A stretch of DNA of 9,738 nt from Alphaproteobacteria bacterium (GTDB taxonomy: Bacteria; Pseudomonadota; Alphaproteobacteria; Rhodospirillales; Rhodospirillaceae). A program made the position numbers and the translations under genes. The notes under the pieces were generated by a model. The model ran no database searches. It was not told where the DNA came from and worked only from the letters and a program-made list of their open reading frames with translations. Of this stretch, positions 1 through 5,622 are shown in pieces (the stretch's first letter is position 1; each line of letters begins with the position of its first letter). The stretch covers positions 1-9,738 of the forward strand of contig JADGDA010000076.1 of the NCBI GenBank assembly GCA_015228695.1, given 5' to 3'.

Positions 1-458
1 CGTGAAGGCTGACCTGTCTGGGCAGGAAGCCCTTGAAAGGCTTGCCGGGGGGGCAGCGCCCCGCGCCCGGCGGCCCCGAACCGTTCCTGGAACAGCTCCC
101 GCAGGCGGCCGCTGAACCGATCGCCGGCCGTGTGGCTGTCCCCGAGGTGCAGGATCGTGACCGGTCCCGCCTCCGCGCCGGTCTCCAGATTGCGCAGGGC
201 CTCGAACAGGGGCCGCAGCGGCCTTGCCCGGGGGGGCAGGGAACCGGGGTCGAGCCGCGCCGGGGGCACGTCGGGGCGGAGGGAGGCGTGGGGCTGCGGA
301 GGAGCGGGAATCGGACTGACGAAAATCTCCGGCAGAGGATGGGATGCGGCCTTCGGGATGGAGCCGGCCGGTCCCGAGGCGCAGGCGGAGAGCAGAACGC
401 ACCCGAACGCGGCCGATAGAAAACGGCGGAGAGGGCCCGGCACGCGGGCGTCAGCCAT
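1..458 (-). CDS. SGNH/GDSL-type hydrolase lipoprotein (partial, C-terminus off the left edge)
   Basis: Only the first 152 residues are visible; the gene runs off the window at position 1. The N-terminus has a short charged stretch, a hydrophobic segment and a lipobox ending L-S-A-C with Cys26, so it is probably a lipoprotein exported across the inner membrane. A proline-rich linker (about residues 41-80) follows. Then comes the motif I-L-H-L-G-D-S-H at 102-109, the block I of SGNH hydrolases with Ser108 as the expected nucleophile. The later catalytic blocks (Asn and Asp-x-x-His) would lie outside the window. The ATG at 458-456 overlaps the stop of the preceding SGNH gene by 8 bp, so the two are probably translationally coupled. 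Family knowledge: lipoprotein or periplasmic SGNH proteins often act as esterases or acetyltransferases on exported polysaccharides. The substrate here is unknown. No gene symbol is justified. Confidence 0.85.
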   Translation of the reverse strand, partial: MADARVPGPLRRFLSAAFGCVLLSACASGPAGSIPKAASHPLPEIFVSPIPAPPQPHASLRPDVPPARLDPGSLPPRARPLRPLFEALRNLETGAEAGPVTILHLGDSHTAGDRFSGRLRELFQERFGAAGRGALPPRQAFQGLPAQTGQPS

Positions 459-1230
459 GCGTCTGTCTCTTGGCCGCGTTCCCGATGTCCGAGCGCAGCC
501 AGGGCAGCAACGTCTTGATCAGCCGATCATAACCGACGCTGGTGAAGTGAATCCCGTCGTCGGCGCGGTAACGGTGGGTCATCCCCTCGTCGTCCTTGAA
601 ATAGCTTTCAAAGCGGCCCTCGGCATTGGCCGAGACGTCCCACAGGGGGAAGAATCTGGCCCCGTTCTCCTCCGCCGTCTTGCGGTAGATTTCGTTGAGA
701 TGGCGCATGTCGTCCGACACGGCCTCGTCGCGCATGACCGGCAGACCGGCCCAGTACACGGCGATCCCCTTTCCGGTCAGATGGCGGATGAGGGCAGCGA
801 CCCGCCCGGAGTACACGCGGGTCCATTCCTCGCTGCGCAAAAGAATCCGGCGGCGCGGTTCGTCGAGCATGTCCTGACGGTCGTTGAGGCCGAAGGCGAT
901 CAAGACCCCGTCCGGGGTATCCTCCTCCAGAATCCGGTCCAGGGCCTTGAACCAGTCGAAACGGTCCGGGCGGGAAAGACCGGTGCCGTTGCGGGCGCGC
1001 CGGAGGACGATGAGGGTGGTATCCCGTTGCAGGACGCGGAACAGACCGCCCCACAGCCCGTCGGCCAGGGAATCGCCGATGACGACCAGGGTGAAGGGCT
1101 TCGGCGGAGGGGGTTTCGCCTCTTCCGCCCCCGCCGGGGCCGACGCGGGCAAAACGGCGAGAAGCAGCAGAAACGCAAGCCATGCCCGCGTCCCGCGTTC
1201 CCATCCCCAGCGCCGTTCCCGAACCGGCAT
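451..1230 (-). CDS. Secreted SGNH hydrolase, DUF459/COG2845-like
   Basis: A 259-residue protein. Residues 1 to about 35 form a signal peptide: basic N-region, hydrophobic core around 17-29, then an Ala-rich cleavage zone. A Pro/Lys linker leads into an SGNH fold. Block I is I-G-D-S-L-A-D-G at 51-58 (Ser54 nucleophile), N-G is at 81-82, block III is G-L-N-D at 114-117 (Asn116), and block V is D-G-I-H-F-T at 225-230 (Asp225/His228). The full catalytic set is present, so it is probably an active periplasmic esterase or acyl-transfer enzyme. The frame stays open back to a GTG at 1341. I chose ATG 1230-1228 because a purine-rich AGAGGGA lies just upstream and because it places the signal peptide at the N-terminus. 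The longer form would begin inside the palindrome. It is the first gene of a two-gene unit with the SGNH lipoprotein. The DUF459 family call is from overall resemblance and is less certain than the SGNH call. Confidence 0.88.
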   Translation of the reverse strand: MPVRERRWGWERGTRAWLAFLLLLAVLPASAPAGAEEAKPPPPKPFTLVVIGDSLADGLWGGLFRVLQRDTTLIVLRRARNGTGLSRPDRFDWFKALDRILEEDTPDGVLIAFGLNDRQDMLDEPRRRILLRSEEWTRVYSGRVAALIRHLTGKGIAVYWAGLPVMRDEAVSDDMRHLNEIYRKTAEENGARFFPLWDVSANAEGRFESYFKDDEGMTHRYRADDGIHFTSVGYDRLIKTLLPWLRSDIGNAAKRQTHG

Positions 1231-1287
1231 GATTCCCTCTCTCCGCGCTCCACGGGCCCACGCCCCGGCCACCCGACAGTACATATC

Positions 1288-1302
1288 GCGGCCGGTGGCC
1301 GC
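1288..1302. repeat. Short GC-rich inverted repeat upstream of the SGNH genes
   Basis: GCGGCC and GGCCGC arms (6 bp each, perfect) flank a 3-nt centre. The repeat lies about 58 bp upstream of the chosen SGNH start, within the 1231-1315 spacer where its promoter should be. It could be an operator or a small 5'-leader hairpin. In DNA this GC-rich such repeats also arise by chance, so confidence in function is low. I found no convincing -35/-10 pair next to it; the best is a weak TTGCGG (minus strand, about 1305-1300) with a poor -10. Confidence 0.25.
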
Positions 1303-1315
1303 AACCCAATGATTC

Positions 1316-1372
1316 GTATGACTGATCTCAAAAGTCTTCACGGTGCGCGAAGACTTTTGAGATCAGTCATAC
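1316..1372. repeat. Perfect 24-bp inverted repeat with 9-nt loop downstream of mutY
   Basis: The left arm at 1316-1339 and the right arm at 1349-1372 are exact reverse complements; the loop is 1340-1348 (ACGGTGCGC). The arms are only 9/24 G+C in a strongly GC-rich region. The element begins 17 bp after the mutY stop. Its RNA would fold into a very stable hairpin on either strand. The stem contains CAAAAG and its complement CTTTTG, so it could act as a bidirectional terminator. However, the T-run is only four bases, sits inside the stem, and has no T-tract after it, so it is not a standard intrinsic terminator. Alternatives are a copy of a dispersed palindromic repeat, or an inverted duplication of a 24-bp sequence. 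Regulatory role is inference; the symmetry is read directly. Confidence 0.9.
1338..1370 (-). CDS. Possible 10-codon leader peptide within the palindrome
   Basis: On the minus strand a GGAGGAG (1384-1378) lies 7 nt before an ATG at 1370-1368. This opens a frame encoding MTDLKSLRAP that stops at TGA 1340-1338. The ribosome-binding site is close to ideal in sequence and spacing and sits between the mutY stop and the palindrome. Translation would run through the proximal arm and into the loop, so a ribosome here would prevent the hairpin from forming. That resembles leader-peptide logic, but there is no run of one regulatory codon. It could also be the remnant 5' end of a lost gene, or chance. 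I list it because the start signal is strong for so short a frame. Confidence 0.3.
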   Translation of the reverse strand: MTDLKSLRAP

Positions 1373-1389
1373 AGCCGCTCCTCCGGTGT

Positions 1390-2448
1390 TCAATAGGCTT
1401 TCTTCAGGGCATGGCGCGCGACCTTGCGCATCAGGGTCGGCAAGGCGTGGGCCTCCAGCCGGTCGAGCCGCGCCCATACCCCGCGCGCGTGCTGGCGGGG
1501 GGTGGCGCCGCCGACGGCGACGCTCAGGTTCAACTGGAAATGGGTGAAACCGTGCCGCACCTCTCCGGGGAGCAGACGCCAGTCCAGGAACAGCGGCGCC
1601 TCCGCCGCCGCCTCGACCAGCGTCCAGGCCCCCTCGCGCCAGGGAGTGGACGGGAACTCCATCATGCCGCCGAGCAGGCCCTTTTCCGGTCTCCGGCGCA
1701 GCAGAACCGTCCCGTCCCGGCGCGTGATCCAGAACACGATTCCGTGCCGGGTCGGGCGCGGAGGCTTTTCCCGCTTCCTCGGCAACGTCGCCGCGATGCC
1801 CTGGAGACGGCCGGCGCAGGAGGCGGACCAGGGGCAGAGGACGCAGGCCGGGTTGCGGGGGGTACAGACGGTGGCTCCCAGGTCCATCGCCGCCTGGGCG
1901 AAATCCCCCGGCCTGTCCGGAGGGACCAGGGCGGACACCAGGGAGGTCAGGGCCGTTCTCGCGGCGGGAAGGGGATCGGTGACCGCGAACAGGCGCGAGG
2001 ACACCCGTTCGACGTTGCCATCCACCACCGGAGCCGGACGCCCGAAAGCAATGGCGGCAATGGCCGCCGCCGTGTACGGGCCGATTCCGGGCAGGGCGCG
2101 CAGGGCCGTCTCGTCGTCGGGAAAGCCGCCCCCGGACAGGGACACCAGCCGCGCGCACCTGTGCAGATTGCGCGCCCGTCCGTAATAGCCGAGCCCGGCC
2201 CAGGCCCGCAGCACCTGATCCAGTTCGGCGGCGGCCAGGGCGTCGATGGTCGGCCAGCGTTCCACGAACGCCTCGAAATAGGGAACGACGGCCGCAACGG
2301 TGGTCTGTTGAAGCATGATCTCGCTCAGCCAGACCCGATAGGGATCGACCCGCTCTCCGGGCAAGGCCCGCCAGGGCAGGACGCGGCGGTGCCGGTCGTA
2401 CCACCCCAGCAGGGCCTTCGTGAGTTCCGAGGGCGGGGCTTCGGACAT
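1390..2448 (-). CDS. mutY: A/G-specific adenine glycosylase MutY
   Basis: A 352-residue DNA repair enzyme that removes adenine mispaired with 8-oxoguanine, part of the GO oxidative-damage system. Visible elements in order: L-S-E-I-M-L-Q-Q-T at 41-49 with the catalytic Glu43; the helix-hairpin-helix L-P-G-I-G-P-Y-T-A at 119-127; V-V-D-G-N-V at 141-146 with the catalytic Asp143; and a complete [4Fe-4S] set, Cys195, Cys202, Cys205 and Cys211, with the canonical C-x6-C-x2-C-x5-C spacing. Residues from about 235 form the C-terminal NUDIX-like domain that recognises 8-oxoG, including F-T-H-F-Q-L at 301-306. Length is normal for the family and nothing is broken. The start ATG is preceded by GGAGAG at good spacing. 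It diverges from dciA across 58 bp and is followed by the 24-bp palindrome. Confidence 0.98.
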   Translation of the reverse strand: MSEAPPSELTKALLGWYDRHRRVLPWRALPGERVDPYRVWLSEIMLQQTTVAAVVPYFEAFVERWPTIDALAAAELDQVLRAWAGLGYYGRARNLHRCARLVSLSGGGFPDDETALRALPGIGPYTAAAIAAIAFGRPAPVVDGNVERVSSRLFAVTDPLPAARTALTSLVSALVPPDRPGDFAQAAMDLGATVCTPRNPACVLCPWSASCAGRLQGIAATLPRKREKPPRPTRHGIVFWITRRDGTVLLRRRPEKGLLGGMMEFPSTPWREGAWTLVEAAAEAPLFLDWRLLPGEVRHGFTHFQLNLSVAVGGATPRQHARGVWARLDRLEAHALPTLMRKVARHALKKAY

Positions 2449-2506
2449 GCGGGACTCTCCGTCGCCGCCGGATTATGCTGGGGGCGCTCGTCGTCCGGAG
2501 GGTGCC
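2449..2506. promoter_or_regulatory. Divergent mutY/dciA promoter region
   Basis: This 58-bp gap must hold the promoters of both divergent genes unless they are read from outside. The only AT-rich patch is at 2472-2479. On the minus strand it reads CATAAT (2477-2472), a five-of-six match to a sigma-70 -10 box, 23 nt before the mutY start. On the plus strand the same patch offers TATGCT (2474-2479), 27 nt before dciA. I see no good -35 hexamer for either direction. The dciA ribosome-binding site GGAGGG at 2497-2502 lies 4 nt before its ATG. The exact promoter elements are inference. Confidence 0.35.
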
Positions 2507-3019
2507 ATGGGTGACACGACGCCGCAACCGTCAGCGAACAAAACCCGGCGCGGGTCCTCGGGTCCGCGCCTCATCGGCATGGTCGCGTCCCGGCTGACCC
2601 GGCCCGTGCTGGGCAAGCACGGCTTCGCGGTCGGAGCCATCGTCACCGACTGGGAAGCCATTGTCGGCCGCGAACTGGCCGCCCACGTCGTGCCGAGCCG
2701 GGTCTCGTTCGTCCGGGGCGAGCGGACCGAGGGGACGCTTCACGTCCGGGTGGCGGGGGGTGCCTTCGCCATGGACGTCCAGCACCGCGCTCCGGTTCTG
2801 ATCGAGCGGATCAACGCTTATTTCGGTTATCGGGCCGTGGCGCGCGTCAAGATCGCCCAGGGGCCGATTTCCCGGCGGACGCCGGTCCCGCCGCGAACGC
2901 CCAACCCCCTCGACGCGCGGGAACAGGCGGCGCTCGACGCCGAGGTCGCCCCCGTGGAGGATGGCCCGCTGCGCGAGGCCCTGTCCCGACTCGGGCGGGC
3001 GGTGCTGGGCCGGTCATAG
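2507..3019 (+). CDS. dciA: DUF721 protein, DciA-type replicative helicase loader
   Basis: A 170-residue cytoplasmic protein. The DUF721/DciA domain spans about residues 22-118. It shows the family pattern of Trp49 followed by A-I-V-G-R-E-L-A-A-H, a Pro63-containing turn, the strand L-H-V-R-V-A at 78-83, and R-I-N-A-Y-F-G at 101-107. DciA proteins bind the DnaB helicase and help load it for chromosome replication in most bacteria that lack DnaC or DnaI. The C-terminal 50 residues are Pro/Arg-rich, then acidic with a short helix, and are not conserved in any way I recognise. I chose ATG 2507 because GGAGGG precedes it at 4 nt; an upstream ATG at 2420 would overlap mutY. Adjacency to divergent mutY supports the call. 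In many alphaproteobacteria a DsbA-like thiol-oxidoreductase and smc follow, but here the next gene is a convergent T6SS gene. Confidence 0.88.
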   Translation: MGDTTPQPSANKTRRGSSGPRLIGMVASRLTRPVLGKHGFAVGAIVTDWEAIVGRELAAHVVPSRVSFVRGERTEGTLHVRVAGGAFAMDVQHRAPVLIERINAYFGYRAVARVKIAQGPISRRTPVPPRTPNPLDAREQAALDAEVAPVEDGPLREALSRLGRAVLGRS

Positions 3020-3883
3020 CCGGGTGGTCCAGCCGAGCCGGGCGTCCCCCTGGGCGGACAACCGGAGGCCGGGAAACGCCCCCTCCTCCGCTTGCAGCCG
3101 GATGGAAAAGACCGCATCCCCCCCGGCGTGGGACCGCGTCAGGGCGGCCAGAGCCTCGCGGGCGGGCTGGCCGGGCAGGAGGGCGGCATATGTCTCCCGG
3201 TCGAGCGGCCCGACGATCAGTTCGAATCCGTCATCCTGGCTCCAGGCGCGGACGCCCAGGACCGCGTCCTCCCCCAACCGGCTGTTGGCGATGCCGAGCC
3301 GGGTCCGCTCCTCCTCGGCGATGTCGAGCCAGCGGCCGACGAACTGCCGCCCCCGTACCGGCACTCCGAGGGAAAGGCGGAGAAGGGTTTCCAGACCGGT
3401 CATGGAACGGGGCCTTGACGCCGACAGGACGGCCAGGGCGCGCAGATGGCTCGCGAAGACGCCGTCGAAGGGCCGGTGCCGGTCCCGGGACCGCACCGCC
3501 AAGGACGCCAGCCGATGCAGGAACAGACCGGTCAGCCCCCGTCCGCCCTCGGGGTCCCGCAGCGCCTTCACATGGGGAAACGACAGCAGGGCGGGCCCCA
3601 GGTCCGTGGGAAAGGACAGACTCATCGCCGCCGGCGCGCCCGGCATCGCCTCGCCCCCCGGAGGCGGCTCAAGGGCGGAAATGTCTCCCGGAACCGCGTC
3701 CACGGAGACCTGGACCTCGAAACGGATGGCCTCGCCGGCGGGGGTCGTTCCCTCGCCCACCGGTTCGCACCCCGGCATCGCCCGTTCCAGGAGGCGGACG
3801 GCCTGGAGCAGGTCGAACCGGTCCGGTTCGGCGAACAGGGTTTCGATCACCGAACGGTCTGATCGCCACTCATCGGCGGCCAT
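3014..3883 (-). CDS. tssG: Type VI secretion baseplate subunit TssG (ImpH/VasB)
   Basis: A 289-residue T6SS baseplate protein. With two TssF copies it forms the core of each wedge, which binds TssK and surrounds the VgrG spike. Family signatures: F-D-L-L-Q-A-V-R-L-L-E-R at 23-34; the L-G-P-A-L-L-S-F-P-H region at 95-104 (counterpart of the usual G-P-L-P motif); L-F-L-H-R-L-A-S-L at 120-128; N-S-R-L-G-E-D-A-V-L-G at 200-210; and the characteristic ending L-G-W-T-T-R-L at 283-289. It is somewhat shorter than commonly annotated TssG proteins (about 300-350). The usual aromatic continuation after the H-R-L-x-S-L motif is replaced by A-V-R-S-R-D. ATG 3883 is chosen because its N-terminus aligns with the family start; the frame remains open upstream, inside tssF. 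It overlaps tssF by 37 bp, which implies coupling. It is the last gene of the operon, and its stop overlaps the end of convergent dciA. Confidence 0.93.
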   Translation of the reverse strand: MAADEWRSDRSVIETLFAEPDRFDLLQAVRLLERAMPGCEPVGEGTTPAGEAIRFEVQVSVDAVPGDISALEPPPGGEAMPGAPAAMSLSFPTDLGPALLSFPHVKALRDPEGGRGLTGLFLHRLASLAVRSRDRHRPFDGVFASHLRALAVLSASRPRSMTGLETLLRLSLGVPVRGRQFVGRWLDIAEEERTRLGIANSRLGEDAVLGVRAWSQDDGFELIVGPLDRETYAALLPGQPAREALAALTRSHAGGDAVFSIRLQAEEGAFPGLRLSAQGDARLGWTTRL

Positions 3884-5622
3884 TTTTTCCAGACTCCCTC
3901 GCGCCGGTCGCTTTCGACCGCAAGCTGAATGAAGGAATTGATCGGGGCGTGCAGCGCCAGGAAGCGGCTGAGCACGGCCCCCAGCAGAATGGCGCTGTCG
4001 CCCGCGAAGGCGTCCTCGTCCACCGTCAGGGTCACCTCGCGGCCCCGGCAGAATCCGCGCCAGGCATCCCGGCCGATGCGGCGCACGGCCGGGGTCACGC
4101 GCAGATCGCGTATGCCGAGAACCCGCCGCTCGATCGCCGCCGTCCGGTCTCCGGCACAAAGGCGCAGGCTTTCCCGCAGCGCGTTCAGACGCTCCGGCCC
4201 GTCGCCGGGCGACAGGGGATCGGACGACAGCAGGGACACCAGCCGCCATAACGCCGCGCCTCCCAGCGGAGGCTCCCCCTGCCGGGTCGGACGGGTCAGA
4301 CACTCGGCCCGGATGGAGGAGGCCGCTTCGCCGGTATCGAACACCGCGCCCTCCGGAATCCGCTCGGCGGCGCCGCGATCGGTGCACAGGGCGGACACGG
4401 AGAGTTCCCACCGGGCCGGATGGGCCGGAGTGAAATCCAGATCAAGAAACGCGATCCGCATGTCCGACCCCGCCAGCTCCGGCCGCTCCGAGGGGACCCG
4501 GCGCCCGTGCCAGTACAGGCGCGGGCCGTCCGGTTCCCCGTGGTCCGGCCCGAAATACGGCGCAACCTCCCGTTCCTCGCCGTGGCGCCCGGACTTGGCC
4601 GCGACCCGCAGGATGCTGTGGATTTCGGCGGAGCCCCCCCCTGCGGGCCGGAGAAGGTCGTCGTCGCGGGCATGGTCGATCCGGACGGGCTCGACGGCGA
4701 GGGGGAACAGATTGACGATGGGCGTGCATCCCGGCACGAAGGTGCCCGCGTCCACCGGCAACCGCCCCGGCGACCGGTCGAGCAGGAGGAGAATATCGAT
4801 CGACCGCTTTGCCGGGACCCGGTCCAGGCCGTCGATGTCGAAGAACAGGAACTTGCGGGGAAAGGCAAAATACTCCCGCAGCAGCCGATGGCCGGGATGA
4901 ACGCCGGCGGGATGGGGCAGGGCGTCCTCATCGTCGGCGAACCCCACCGGTTGGATCGATTCCACCGGCAGGGTCACCGGCTTCCTCCACCCGTCGGCCA
5001 TCAGCCTCACCCCGACGACGCTGCCGAAGATCAGCTCGTGGAGCTTGCCGGCGGTGGCGGGGTCGGAGTGGAGGAAAAGGCGCAGCCGGTCCAGGCCCAT
5101 GTCCGCGAGCGAGGCGTCTCCCTCGGCCTCGATGCGCAGGCGCAGCACCGAATCGACTCCGGCGAGTCCCTCGAAACGGTCGGGGGCCTCGAAACCGGCA
5201 AAGACCACCTCGACCGGCCACAAAACCGCCGGAGCGGTGGTGCGGAAGCGGCAGACGGCGCCGTCGCGGGTCTGGGTGGTCAGCGGCGTTCCCCTCTCCA
5301 CCCGGAGTCCTCCCGCCGGTCCCCGTTGATGCGGGTCGGGGCTGAGCCGGGCGATGGCCATGCCGGGCGTGGGAGCCGTCAGATGGGGATACAGGGCGTC
5401 GAGCAGGGCCGCCGGGATCAGCGGAAAGTCCGCGTCGATGCCCTGCTGAATCCGGCTGGCGAGAAAGGCGCACGACTCGATCAGCCGTTCGATGCGCGGG
5501 TCCGGCGCTTCCCCGTGGCCCGCGGACAGGTGGCCGGCGAGATCGGGATAACGCGCGGCAAGCCCCGCCCCCGCCTGACGCAGGTACCGCAGCTCCCGTT
5601 GGTAGGAAGTCAACCGCTCCAT
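3847..5622 (-). CDS. tssF: Type VI secretion baseplate subunit TssF (ImpG/VasA)
   Basis: A 591-residue T6SS baseplate protein (DUF879/VasA family), cytoplasmic, partner of TssG in the wedge. N-terminal signatures: Y-Q-R-E-L-R-Y-L-R at 7-15; R-Y-P-D-L-A at 24-29; D-P-R-I-E-R-L-I-E-S-C-A-F-L at 41-54; and Y-P-H-L-T-A-P-T-P-G-M-A-I at 78-90. The C-terminal signature H-A-P-I-N-S-F at about 558-564 and the following W-K-K-W-P-P are typical of the family's end. Length is normal. Two starts are possible: GTG at 5625 immediately followed by ATG at 5622. I use the ATG, whose A is shared with the last base of the tssM stop (TGATG). A GAGGAGGGG tract lies upstream at workable distance from either. An 8-base G run within the gene (4641-4634 on this strand) encodes Gly-Gly-Gly and keeps the frame. 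Confidence 0.95.
   Translation of the reverse strand: MERLTSYQRELRYLRQAGAGLAARYPDLAGHLSAGHGEAPDPRIERLIESCAFLASRIQQGIDADFPLIPAALLDALYPHLTAPTPGMAIARLSPDPHQRGPAGGLRVERGTPLTTQTRDGAVCRFRTTAPAVLWPVEVVFAGFEAPDRFEGLAGVDSVLRLRIEAEGDASLADMGLDRLRLFLHSDPATAGKLHELIFGSVVGVRLMADGWRKPVTLPVESIQPVGFADDEDALPHPAGVHPGHRLLREYFAFPRKFLFFDIDGLDRVPAKRSIDILLLLDRSPGRLPVDAGTFVPGCTPIVNLFPLAVEPVRIDHARDDDLLRPAGGGSAEIHSILRVAAKSGRHGEEREVAPYFGPDHGEPDGPRLYWHGRRVPSERPELAGSDMRIAFLDLDFTPAHPARWELSVSALCTDRGAAERIPEGAVFDTGEAASSIRAECLTRPTRQGEPPLGGAALWRLVSLLSSDPLSPGDGPERLNALRESLRLCAGDRTAAIERRVLGIRDLRVTPAVRRIGRDAWRGFCRGREVTLTVDEDAFAGDSAILLGAVLSRFLALHAPINSFIQLAVESDRREGVWKKWPPMSGDQTVR

Noticed and set aside
1231..1341. Longer N-terminus for the SGNH hydrolase starting at GTG 1341
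   Set aside because: It would start inside the palindrome loop, put 37 extra residues before the signal peptide and lacks a better ribosome-binding site than the ATG at 1230.
1316..1372. Palindrome as a standard Rho-independent terminator
   Set aside because: There is no GC-rich core followed by a T-run; the four T lie inside the stem. Termination is still possible but not by the textbook design, so I list it as a repeat.
2420..2506. Upstream ATG at 2420 as the dciA start
   Set aside because: It would overlap the mutY coding region by 29 bp and consume the whole promoter gap. The ATG at 2507 has GGAGGG 4 nt upstream and aligns better with the DUF721 family start.
130..2514. A 794-codon plus-strand open frame, antisense to the SGNH genes and mutY
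   Set aside because: Its translation is low-complexity, rich in Arg, Gly and Pro with no domain I recognise, while the minus strand carries intact conserved proteins with all catalytic motifs. It is a by-product of high GC.
3884..4411. Extension of tssG upstream to 4411
   Set aside because: The frame is open only because it is an alternate frame of tssF; the added residues are Arg/Pro-rich and unlike TssG, whose family N-terminus fits the ATG at 3883.
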